Program-made: the position numbers and the translations under genes
In this document: piece by piece, positions 45,335 to 51,685 of the stretch
Position numbering within the stretch: position 1 is the first letter of the stretch
How the letters are laid out: each line of letters opens with the position of its first letter
NCBI GenBank assembly: GCA_902760865.1
Contig: CACWID010000013.1
Span: forward strand, 1-61,908
Source of the DNA: an uncultured Bacteroidales bacterium
GTDB lineage: Bacteria; Bacteroidota; Bacteroidia; Bacteroidales; Muribaculaceae
Reading direction: 5' to 3'
DNA: 61,908 bases
Notes under the pieces: generated by a model
The model's input: only the letters and a program-made list of their open reading frames with translations
Told to the model about the DNA's origin: nothing
The model's database searches: none

Positions 45335-45351
45335 TGTAAAAAAATTAGACA
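45335..45351 (+). promoter_or_regulatory. Single 17-bp operator upstream of the 45651 gene
   Basis: TGTAAAAAAATTAGACA is centred 79 nt upstream of the -7 box at 45422. That is the position of the distal site in the paired operators. No proximal copy is recognisable; a terminator occupies that place. Confidence 0.6.
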
Positions 45352-45362
45352 CTTTTTGCTCT

Positions 45363-45398
45363 AAAGGAGCTTTTTTCAGAAAAAAGGCTCCTTTTTTG
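45363..45398 (+). terminator. Terminator after the C10 protease gene
   Basis: AAAGGAGC plus a T-run pairs with an A-run plus GCTCCTTT (one bulged G), a 3-nt loop, and six T at the end. Confidence 0.75.
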
Positions 45399-45429
45399 TT
45401 GCTGAATAGACGGATATTGATTAAGTTTG
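45399..45429 (+). promoter_or_regulatory. Promoter of the 45651 gene
   Basis: TTG (45399-45401), a 20-nt spacer and TAAGTTTG (45422-45429), with a leader of about 215 nt. Confidence 0.6.
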
Positions 45430-45650
45430 CGGCAGAGACTCCATTGGATTGATATGATTATCAGGATTCAAGTATCGGGTGAAGTGAAATGCTTCGCTCA
45501 TCTGTTAGGGTGATGGGACTGTCCCCAAAACCATTATGAGAAGTGCTGCTATACTCTTTGTTCAACCGATGTAGGATCATTAACCAGACCGCAAGTCTCG
45601 TGGCGACTTGCCCAACAAGAAATAATAACTATATAATACATCTATTGATT

Positions 45651-46343
45651 ATGAAACATTTTGTTACTTGGATTGCATGCCTTTGCCTCGGTGTCCCCTG
45701 CCTGTGCCAAGCCCAGGCCGTTGAAGCTGAAGGCGAATCGACCGAGCCTGTCGTGCTCCGGGCCGTGATACCCGATGAGCCGACGGTGACCTTTGTGAAC
45801 CACCAGACCGAGGAGTTCACAGCCCTTGTCGGCCAGAGCATTAAGCGCACTGGTCTCATCCGTTTTGCCGATGCCGAGATTCCGCCCGATCCCAACCTGC
45901 CCGTGGTAAGGGCTCCCAGAGGCGGATCCATGAGCCTGAATGTTGGCGCTTCGATAATTTCGTCAGACTATTCGCTCTCGATTCAGGGCGAAGACAGAGA
46001 CCAGTTTATGGCTGTGATTGTCAAGACGAGTTTAACGTCTAACGAGTGCACCGTGACCATCACCTACAGGCCCCGCAGCGAGGGCGTGCACAGGGCGACC
46101 GTCGTGGCCACTTGTCTCAATGCCGGTGTGCCCACGGTGACTATTCCTGTGGTAGGCGAGACCACTGGAACGCTGGGCGACATCAACAGTGACGGCCTGG
46201 TGAACATCATTGACTTGACCGGCATGATCAACTGGCTGCTGATCGGCAAGGACGATAATCCTGCCAGCGACGTTGACGACGACGGCGAGTTCTCCATCCG
46301 TGACGTGACCCACCAGATCAACCGATTACTGACCAACCAGTAA
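45651..46343 (+). CDS. Secreted Ig-like protein with C-terminal dockerin
   Basis: A 230-residue secreted protein starting at MKHFVTWIACLCLGVPCLCQ, a good signal peptide. An upstream in-frame ATG (45543) is unlikely because the signal sequence would then be internal. The middle (about 40-165) is an Ig-like domain with FVNHQTEEFTALVGQSIKRT and CTVTITYRPRSEGVHRATVV, related to the Ig-like repeats of the C10 protease. The C-terminal dockerin has two calcium loops (GDINSDGLVNIIDLTGM and DVDDDGEFSIRDVTHQ). No catalytic residues are evident, so it is a structural or binding component. It is controlled by a single-site version of the shared operator. Confidence 0.82.
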   Translation: MKHFVTWIACLCLGVPCLCQAQAVEAEGESTEPVVLRAVIPDEPTVTFVNHQTEEFTALVGQSIKRTGLIRFADAEIPPDPNLPVVRAPRGGSMSLNVGASIISSDYSLSIQGEDRDQFMAVIVKTSLTSNECTVTITYRPRSEGVHRATVVATCLNAGVPTVTIPVVGETTGTLGDINSDGLVNIIDLTGMINWLLIGKDDNPASDVDDDGEFSIRDVTHQINRLLTNQ

Positions 46344-46344
46344 A

Positions 46345-46375
46345 CCGCTATGCGTCCCACATCGGGGCGCATAGT
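46345..46375 (+). terminator. Terminator-like hairpin after the 45651 gene
   Basis: A 7-bp stem CTATGCG/CGCATAG followed by TTATTT. A second hairpin (TGGCATGCC/GGCATGCCA, 46390-46413) lies just downstream. Confidence 0.5.
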
Positions 46376-46441
46376 TATTTATATAATGATGGCATGCCTC
46401 TTTCGGCATGCCAGACTAATTGTTTAACCTTAAATTGAGAA

Positions 46442-48238
46442 ATGATGAAGAAGTTACTCTTTTTGTTATTGACAATGCTGGCAACATCGCCGACAGTTGT
46501 CGGGGCTACGAGACAGACGCCCGAGCCAGTGATCGAGATTGTTGAGTCGCAGGATTACTACACCATTCATGTTACAGGTCTAGGTCAATTGACGGTCCGG
46601 GTGACCGGAGTTTGGGTAGGCGAATCTGGAGAATACCATGAAGATCTCATGGATGAGGATGTGGTAGACGGTGAATATTCCTTTGTGGTCAATCGTATGT
46701 ATGACTCAGACTTGCATCTGATTGTAAGAGCAACCGCACAGGTCGATGGTGAACAACCCAGCGAGACGGCGGAACATGAGTTCTGGGTGGTCAAGTACTT
46801 TAGGCTGCCAGATCCCGAAATCACCTTCGAAGAGAATTACGATGGCGTACTCGTCGATGTGACAGTTGACGGGTATGGCGACTTGAATTGCGAGATCTAT
46901 GTCGATGGCCGTTCGATAGATTGTAGCAACTTGCCGGTTTTCATCGATCGCTCTGACGAGTTGCAGCAGGTTGATGTGAGCGCTACTACAACAGTCTCAG
47001 GAGGATATGGGTGGATTCCCGGCTCGAGTAATGCGACCTTTGAATTGGAACCCTACATCCCCTCACCTGATCCCATAATTATGGTCGAGGAACTGGACGA
47101 TTGTGTCAGAATCGATGCCATCGGTGATGGCGAGATCTATTTATTTGTTAATGGCAATCCGGTTGAGAACCCCTGTTATGTAGAGCGCACCGAACAAGAG
47201 CAAAATCTGGAAATCACGGCTTATGCTATTCTGGGGGATTATGTGCCGAGTACCACGGTTTACATGGAATATGTTGTTGCTCCGCTGATAGTGCCGGAGC
47301 CGATAGAGCAAACGATTGCGCCGACGATGAGTTTTGAATGTGGTGAGCAATCATGCATAGTCTGCATTAATGAAAGCGAACCTTCTGATATCTATTACAG
47401 GATAGGGACCTATGATGAAGGCACTGGTACTTTTGTCTTTGGCGACTGGATGCCATATCAGTTCGCCCTAGAAATCACGATACAGGGCAAGTATCGGGTT
47501 GAGGCGTATGCCGTCGCCCCAGGAAAAGAGAGTAGCCTCACCTGTGCTATTGAATTTGTATTTAACCCTGTGATTGCACCGCTGTATGACTTTGAGAAAG
47601 ACGGCATCTACTACATTGTCATTGGCAGTGACAAGGTGGAGGTGTGCAGAGGTTCGAACCTGTACAACAGCTATAGCGGTCAGGTCAACATCCCGGCAAC
47701 GGTGACCTACGGCGGGGTTACCTATATGGTGACCGGCATTGCCAGTGATGCCTTCCATGACTGCCCCAATCTGACAGGCGTGAGCATCGGTGCCTATGTA
47801 ACTTCTATCGGCAACTGCGCGTTCTTCAATTGCAGCTCATTGACGAGCGTGACGCTGGGCGACTATGTGATCGATGTTGACGCTTACGCCTTCGCCGGTT
47901 GCACGTCACTGGTGAGCGTGACGTTGGGTAGTGGTGTGGCGCGCATCGGGGAGATGGCATTCTCGGGTTGCACCTCGCTGAACTCTGTCACCTGCAAGGC
48001 GGCAACGCCCCCTGTGGTAAGTGACCGCAACGCCTTTGATTGCTATGAGAGTGCAACACTCTACGTGTACCCCGCAGTCAAGGACCGTTACCGCAACGGC
48101 AGCATTTGGAGTTTGTTCCAGATCATTGAGGCCCAGGACAAGGTGGCTCCGAGTATTGGCGACGTCAACGGCGACGGCGTGACGACCGTCAGCGACGTCA
48201 CCAGGCTGATCAACATGCTGCTGACTGGAGCAAATTAA
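46442..48238 (+). CDS. Secreted Ig-repeat/LRR protein with C-terminal dockerin repeat
   Basis: A 598-residue secreted protein with a signal peptide (residues 1-23). Three Ig-like repeats (about 28-285; cores DYYTIHVTGLGQLTVRV, VLVDVTVDGYGDLNCEIYVD, VRIDAIGDGEIYLFVNG) resemble those of the 36607 and 57239 proteins. A chitobiase-C-like module (about 290-380, DIYYRIGTYDEGTGTFVFG), a linker, and a short LRR_5 array (about 425-550) follow. Only one dockerin calcium repeat ends the protein (GDVNGDGVTTVSDVTRLINM), so it may be a half-dockerin. It reads like a fusion of a repeat protein with an LRR adhesin. An alternative start is the second ATG (46445). Confidence 0.82.
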   Translation: MMKKLLFLLLTMLATSPTVVGATRQTPEPVIEIVESQDYYTIHVTGLGQLTVRVTGVWVGESGEYHEDLMDEDVVDGEYSFVVNRMYDSDLHLIVRATAQVDGEQPSETAEHEFWVVKYFRLPDPEITFEENYDGVLVDVTVDGYGDLNCEIYVDGRSIDCSNLPVFIDRSDELQQVDVSATTTVSGGYGWIPGSSNATFELEPYIPSPDPIIMVEELDDCVRIDAIGDGEIYLFVNGNPVENPCYVERTEQEQNLEITAYAILGDYVPSTTVYMEYVVAPLIVPEPIEQTIAPTMSFECGEQSCIVCINESEPSDIYYRIGTYDEGTGTFVFGDWMPYQFALEITIQGKYRVEAYAVAPGKESSLTCAIEFVFNPVIAPLYDFEKDGIYYIVIGSDKVEVCRGSNLYNSYSGQVNIPATVTYGGVTYMVTGIASDAFHDCPNLTGVSIGAYVTSIGNCAFFNCSSLTSVTLGDYVIDVDAYAFAGCTSLVSVTLGSGVARIGEMAFSGCTSLNSVTCKAATPPVVSDRNAFDCYESATLYVYPAVKDRYRNGSIWSLFQIIEAQDKVAPSIGDVNGDGVTTVSDVTRLINMLLTGAN

Positions 48239-48267
48239 GTTTCACTCTGTTGGAACCCAAAAGACAG

Positions 48268-48298
48268 GCGCGCCCATCGCATCAGCGACGGGGCGCGC
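48268..48298 (+). terminator. GC-rich terminator-like hairpin after the 46442 gene
   Basis: An 8-bp stem GCGCGCCC/GGGCGCGC with a 15-nt loop. There is no T-run. Confidence 0.5.
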
Positions 48299-48380
48299 TT
48301 GCCGTTGTCATGGGGGAGGCCTGTGGGCCTGACAAGGACTGCTATAGGGTTTAAGCCTGCGATGGGCGGATAGGTAGGTT

Positions 48381-48420
48381 TGTCAAAATATTAGACGGGA
48401 TTGTGTATAAAAATTTGACA
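48381..48420 (+). promoter_or_regulatory. Paired 17-bp operator upstream of the 48522 lipoprotein gene
   Basis: TGTCAAAATATTAGACG (48381-48397) and TGTATAAAAATTTGACA (48404-48420) are centred 23 bp apart. Their centres lie 81 and 58 nt upstream of the -7 box at 48470. Confidence 0.75.
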
Positions 48421-48444
48421 ATCGGCGATTTATGGGAAATAATA

Positions 48445-48477
48445 TTTGCGGTGGGTGTGACGCTACCTATATCTTTG
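48445..48477 (+). promoter_or_regulatory. Promoter of the 48522 lipoprotein gene
   Basis: TTTG (48445-48448), a 21-nt spacer and TATCTTTG (48470-48477), 44 nt before the ATG. It starts transcription downstream of the alternative ATG at 48432 and so fixes the start at 48522. Confidence 0.78.
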
Positions 48478-48521
48478 TGACATCAAAGCAAATTTATTTA
48501 TTATCTAAACATTATAAGACT

Positions 48522-48944
48522 ATGAAAACGAATCAATTTTTCAATCAAGTGCGCCAGATGTTGCTGGCAATTGTGTGCCTCGCCGTGTTTGCCCCTCTCG
48601 CCTCGTGTGTCAACGATGATGAGCCGACGGCCAGTGTTGAATACTATCTGCAGGTGGAGTCCAGGAACAAGCTGGAGTCGGTCAACGGCATCTCGCCGTC
48701 GTCCAAGGACGACATGCTGGGACACCTGACCAGTGAGATGCGGGAGAAGATCCATGATGTCTATCCCGTTCCCGACGCGCAGGGTGCCGACGTTCAGGTC
48801 CTGGTGGCCTGTGACGAGGTGTATCAGCGCTACCTGACGATGGACCTGAAGTCCGATTGCGATTGCGTCGCAGTGCTGTGCCGCGTGAAGAAAGAAGGCG
48901 GTATCGTCAGGCAAACCGTGAACCTGAAGACCTACCGCCTCTGA
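48522..48944 (+). CDS. Small lipoprotein of the CxDDEP family
   Basis: A 140-residue lipoprotein. The signal peptide ends in the lipobox APLASC, followed by VNDDEP. It carries the same blocks as the proteins at 9831 and 10780: VEYYLQVESRNKL, LTSEMREKIHDVYPVPDAQG, VLVACDEVYQRYLTM, then a C-terminal VKKEGGIVRQTVNLKTYRL. The start is set by the signal peptide and by the promoter at 48470. It shares the paired operator with the scaffoldin-like gene and the C10 protease gene, the strongest hint that this family serves the dockerin system. The biochemical function is unknown. Confidence 0.8.
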   Translation: MKTNQFFNQVRQMLLAIVCLAVFAPLASCVNDDEPTASVEYYLQVESRNKLESVNGISPSSKDDMLGHLTSEMREKIHDVYPVPDAQGADVQVLVACDEVYQRYLTMDLKSDCDCVAVLCRVKKEGGIVRQTVNLKTYRL

Positions 48945-48975
48945 CATCCGCGAGGCTCTTGCCCCGACCGTACAT

Positions 48976-49011
48976 TCGCCGGGCCCTCATCTTTTCCCGA
49001 GGGCCCGGCGA
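48976..49011 (+). terminator. Terminator-like hairpin after the 48522 gene
   Basis: A perfect 13-bp stem TCGCCGGGCCCTC/GAGGGCCCGGCGA with a 10-nt loop is nested in an outer CCCGAC/GTCGGG pairing. Confidence 0.7.
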
Positions 49012-49088
49012 TGACTTTCCCCGGGGGTCGGGATTCAGTCAACACGTTTTTTAGAGCGAAACAGGGTGTGGGATTTTGTTTTATTTAT

Positions 49089-49096
49089 TATATTTG
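49089..49096 (+). promoter_or_regulatory. -7 box of the TIR gene
   Basis: TATATTTG, 86 nt before the ATG. No TTG at the usual spacing. Confidence 0.4.
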
Positions 49097-49182
49097 TAGC
49101 CGCATTAGCGAGAGCAACTATTCCTCCAAACGAATTTCACGCTAAGTTGTTGTTTAATTTTTATTTAGAGTGATAACCAAGA

Positions 49183-50007
49183 ATGAAATATGATGTTTTC
49201 ATCTCTCATGCCAGCGAGGACAGAGAGATAGCACAGGAACTGTGCAACTATCTCGAGCCTGAGATCAAGTGCTGGATTGCCCCGCGCAATGTCACGGGCC
49301 TGTATGCCCGTTCAATTATTAACGGCATCAAGGAGTCCCAAGTGATGGTGCTTGTCTTTTCAGAGCATGCCAACGAGTCCCCTCATGTCGAGAATGAGGT
49401 TGATAATGCCTTCAACGAGGGCAAGGTCATTATTCCGTTCAGGATTGAAGATAAGCAGATGTCGGACGTCCTGCTTTACTACCTGCGCAAGAGCCACTAT
49501 GTGGACGGATTCCCTGATGCAGTATCTGCATTTGGTGAACTCAAGAATCAGATTATCAACAACCTGCCAGAACTGCGTCAGGAACGAGACCTGGATGATG
49601 CTCTGAAATCAATAGCGTCAATCAAGAGTTATGACCTCGATAAACTGAAAAAAATGTTTGGCATGGGTCCTGCGGGCTCACCTATTGATGACGACTTGAC
49701 ATTTGATGATAATGCCACCAGTACTCGTTATGACATGCTCCAGAATGAAGCTGGCGAGATTTTGATACTGATTAACTATCAGAATACCGAGCCTGACGGA
49801 CCGAGAATTGTGTATGACGGTGGTGAAAAGGCTCTGCTGTATAGGAGCAGGGAGAGTGCATTCATGCTCAACAACATTAATCTCGAAGCACGAGTGCCCT
49901 TGAGTCAGGTTGATGAGGTGCTGGTTGTCGAAATCCAGGACGATGATGTCGCTCGTGAGTATAAAGTACCCGTGAGATTAGTAAAGAATCTCGATGCCCT
50001 CGGATGA
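49183..50007 (+). CDS. TIR-domain protein
   Basis: A 274-residue cytoplasmic protein. Residues 1-130 form a TIR domain of the bacterial TIR_2-like type: YDVFISHASEDREIAQELCN, CWIAPRNVTGLYARSIINGI, VMVLVFSEHANESPHVENEV and KVIIPFRIED. Glu70 or Glu72 occupies the place of the NAD-cleaving glutamate. Residues 130-165 look helical, and 165-274 form a separate beta-rich domain (EILILINYQNTEPDGPRIVY, ARVPLSQVDEVLVVEIQDDD) that I do not recognise. Bacterial TIR proteins act in anti-phage defence as NADases or signal generators. No defence partner gene is adjacent, so function is open. No signal peptide is present. Confidence 0.85.
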   Translation: MKYDVFISHASEDREIAQELCNYLEPEIKCWIAPRNVTGLYARSIINGIKESQVMVLVFSEHANESPHVENEVDNAFNEGKVIIPFRIEDKQMSDVLLYYLRKSHYVDGFPDAVSAFGELKNQIINNLPELRQERDLDDALKSIASIKSYDLDKLKKMFGMGPAGSPIDDDLTFDDNATSTRYDMLQNEAGEILILINYQNTEPDGPRIVYDGGEKALLYRSRESAFMLNNINLEARVPLSQVDEVLVVEIQDDDVAREYKVPVRLVKNLDALG

Positions 50008-50089
50008 TAGACATCAGTGTTGTGGGGGAGAATTGGGGTGAAAAAGTGGTGAAAAGAAGAAAAATCTTAAAAAAAAGGGAGTTAAGATG

Positions 50090-50120
50090 TTGTGTGGTTC
50101 AAAAAATGGTTATAACTTTG
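50090..50120 (+). promoter_or_regulatory. Promoter of the rpmB-rpmG-DUF4295 operon
   Basis: TTG (50090-50092), a 20-nt spacer and TAACTTTG (50113-50120), about 350 nt upstream of rpmB. Confidence 0.75.
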
Positions 50121-50126
50121 CAGCCG

Positions 50127-50475
50127 ATTTCGCGGCACATGTCTTGCTGACCTCGATGCTCATGCGTTAGTCAAGTCAAGAGTGTGACACTTGATCGTTG
50201 AAACTTCGATGTCAAGGCTATGATGCTAAGTGCCTGGCAGTCAAGCGTAGGACGATATAAAACGAGCGAGACACCCAGTAGTTGTTCCATCCCGTGATAC
50301 CGGTGATCTTCTCACACCGGTGGGGTAGAATGGCCCTTATTTGACGCTGGATGTCCACACCCGGAGTATTGTGCTGCGCCTGTGTTTTTCTGTGTACAGG
50401 CGGGGCGTGTGTATGGCGAGTCACAATTATAGAGAATGTAAAACAAGAACAATAACTAAACAAAAACGAGAAACT
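50127..50475 (+). promoter_or_regulatory. Long structured leader of the rpmB operon
   Basis: About 350 nt of untranslated RNA precedes rpmB. It can form an ACCGGTG/CACCGGT hairpin (50299-50323) and a GCCTGT/ACAGGC hairpin (50378-50402), with further GC-rich pairing. Such a leader fits autoregulation by a ribosomal protein (L28 or L33); this is inference from length, position and structure. Confidence 0.5.
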
Positions 50476-50715
50476 ATGTCAAAAGTTTGTCAAATCACCG
50501 GTAAGAAGGCGATCACGGGCAACAACGTGTCGCACTCGAAGCGCAGGACGAAACGCAAATTCAACGTTAACGTCTTCAACCGCAAGTTCTATTGGCCCGA
50601 GCAGGATATGTGGATCCGCTTGACCGTTTCGGCTTCTGGTTTGCGTATTATTAACAAGATGGGTATCGATGCCGCTCTGAAGAAGGCAGCCGAGGAGGGC
50701 CATCTCAAGTTTTAA
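50476..50715 (+). CDS. rpmB: Ribosomal protein bL28
   Basis: A 79-residue component of the 50S subunit. The start at 50476 gives the typical N-terminus [22 protein letters not shown], followed by [17 protein letters not shown] and the [21 protein letters not shown] segment. The frame is open further upstream, but those codons lie in the leader and have no homology. It is the first gene of rpmB-rpmG-DUF4295, 34 nt before rpmG. Confidence 0.96.
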   Translation: MSKVCQITGKKAITGNNVSHSKRRTKRKFNVNVFNRKFYWPEQDMWIRLTVSASGLRIINKMGIDAALKKAAEEGHLKF

Positions 50716-50749
50716 GTTATTAATTCAGTAAGAAAGGAGCAATTGAATT

Positions 50750-50938
50750 ATGGCAAAGAAAGCAAAAGGCGACCGCGTGCAAGTCATCCTGGAGTGCACC
50801 GAGCAGAAGGGTACTGGCGTTCCTGGCATCAGCCGTTACATCACGACTAAGAACCGCAAGAACACCACCGAGCGTTTGGAGCTCAAGAAATACAACCCTT
50901 ATCTGAAACGCATGACCGTTCATAAGGAGATCAAGTAA
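50750..50938 (+). CDS. rpmG: Ribosomal protein bL33
   Basis: A 62-residue 50S subunit protein. [40 protein letters not shown] and [16 protein letters not shown] match bL33. The zinc-binding Cys pairs are absent, as in the Cys-less form of the protein. It sits between rpmB and the DUF4295 gene, as in other Bacteroidota. Confidence 0.96.
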   Translation: MAKKAKGDRVQVILECTEQKGTGVPGISRYITTKNRKNTTERLELKKYNPYLKRMTVHKEIK

Positions 50939-50968
50939 TAGTACAACAACTTAACGACGATATAAGTT

Positions 50969-51118
50969 ATGGCAAAGAAAGTAGTTGCAACCCTTCAGAC
51001 TGGTGAAGGACGCTCATGGAGCAAGGTGATCAAGATGGTCCGCTCCGAGAAGACTGGCGCTTACGTGTTTGAGGAGCGCATGGTCCCCAACGACAAGGTA
51101 CAGGACTGGCTGAAGTAA
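50969..51118 (+). CDS. DUF4295 family small protein
   Basis: A 49-residue basic protein starting MAKKVVATLQTGEGRSWSKV and ending VPNDKVQDWLK. It matches the Bacteroidota-specific DUF4295 family, which is nearly always encoded directly after rpmB and rpmG. Its small basic nature and location suggest a ribosome-associated protein, but the function is not established. It is followed by the operon terminator at 51146-51190. Confidence 0.9.
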   Translation: MAKKVVATLQTGEGRSWSKVIKMVRSEKTGAYVFEERMVPNDKVQDWLK

Positions 51119-51145
51119 TATCAACGGCCAATCAACGATACATCG

Positions 51146-51190
51146 CCTGCCCGCTTGCTGAAGACTTCAGCTTGCGGGCAGGTCTTTTTT
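51146..51190 (+). terminator. Terminator of the rpmB operon
   Basis: A 9-bp stem CCTGCCCGC/GCGGGCAGG encloses CTGAAG/CTTCAG and is followed by TCTTTTTT. Confidence 0.85.
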
Positions 51191-51235
51191 ATAGAAAAGG
51201 CGGTGAGGCTGTGCTGAGAATTAGAGGTTTTTCAT

Positions 51236-51243
51236 TACCTTTG
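51236..51243 (+). promoter_or_regulatory. -7 box of the thioesterase-dprA unit
   Basis: TACCTTTG, 23 nt before the ATG at 51267. Confidence 0.5.
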
Positions 51244-51266
51244 TAGCATGTAACAAGAATGATAGA

Positions 51267-51683
51267 ATGATGAACGACGACAAATATATCTTCACGCTCG
51301 AGATAGCAGTCCGGGACTATGAACTCGATAGCGAGGGCATCGTCAACAACGCCATCTACCTCCATTATCTGGAGCACACGCGTCATGCCTTTGTCAAGCA
51401 GGAGGGCATCCCCTTCGGTAGTCTGACGAGCGACGGCCTGATTCCTGTGGTGCGCCGCATGGAAATCGACTACCACACGCCGTTGCGCTCGGGCGACATG
51501 ATGCTCAGCCGCCTGTGGATTGAGCGCAAGGGAGCGCGTTTTATTTTCTATCAGGACATCTTCAGGAAAGAGGATGAAGCACTAGTGGTACGCGCCGTGG
51601 TCACCATCGTGTGCATGGAAAAGGACGGACGCATCAACCGCGGTGATGACCTGGCGGCACGCATCGCTAAATATCTCGACTAA
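51267..51683 (+). CDS. Acyl-CoA thioesterase (4HBT hotdog family)
   Basis: A 138-residue single hotdog domain of the 4-hydroxybenzoyl-CoA thioesterase/YbgC type, which hydrolyses acyl-CoA or acyl-ACP thioesters. The active-site region VRDYELDSEGIVNNAIYLHY followed by LEHTRHAF shows the usual D-x-x-G-x-V-N-x-x-x-Y pattern. The strand pair VVRRMEIDYHTPLRSGDMM is also typical. The in-frame second Met (51270) is an alternative start. The stop is 2 nt before the dprA start, so the two are co-transcribed. The substrate cannot be predicted. Confidence 0.88.
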   Translation: MMNDDKYIFTLEIAVRDYELDSEGIVNNAIYLHYLEHTRHAFVKQEGIPFGSLTSDGLIPVVRRMEIDYHTPLRSGDMMLSRLWIERKGARFIFYQDIFRKEDEALVVRAVVTIVCMEKDGRINRGDDLAARIAKYLD

Positions 51684-51685
51684 CG

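Larger units (their letters stand above)
45299..45650. other. Regulatory intergenic region before the 45651 gene
   Basis: It holds one operator dyad (45335-45351), a terminator (45363-45398), a promoter (45399-45429) and a 215-nt leader with a GCAAGTC/GACTTGC hairpin (about 45591-45611). No gene is supported. Confidence 0.6.

Noticed and set aside
45588-45615. Hairpin GCAAGTC/GACTTGC resembling the AAGTC/GACTT hairpin near 35386
   Set aside because: The shared stem is short and the flanks differ. I cannot distinguish it from chance.
47645-47665. GGTTCGAACC resembling a tRNA T-loop
   Set aside because: It lies inside the 46442 coding frame, with no acceptor, anticodon or D-arm around it.
48432-48521. 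Longer N-terminus for the 48522 lipoprotein
   Set aside because: The -7 box lies at 48470-48477, downstream of that ATG, and the lipoprotein signal begins at 48522.
50341-50475. Longer N-terminus for bL28
   Set aside because: These codons lie in the structured leader and have no similarity to bL28, whose usual first residues begin at 50476.
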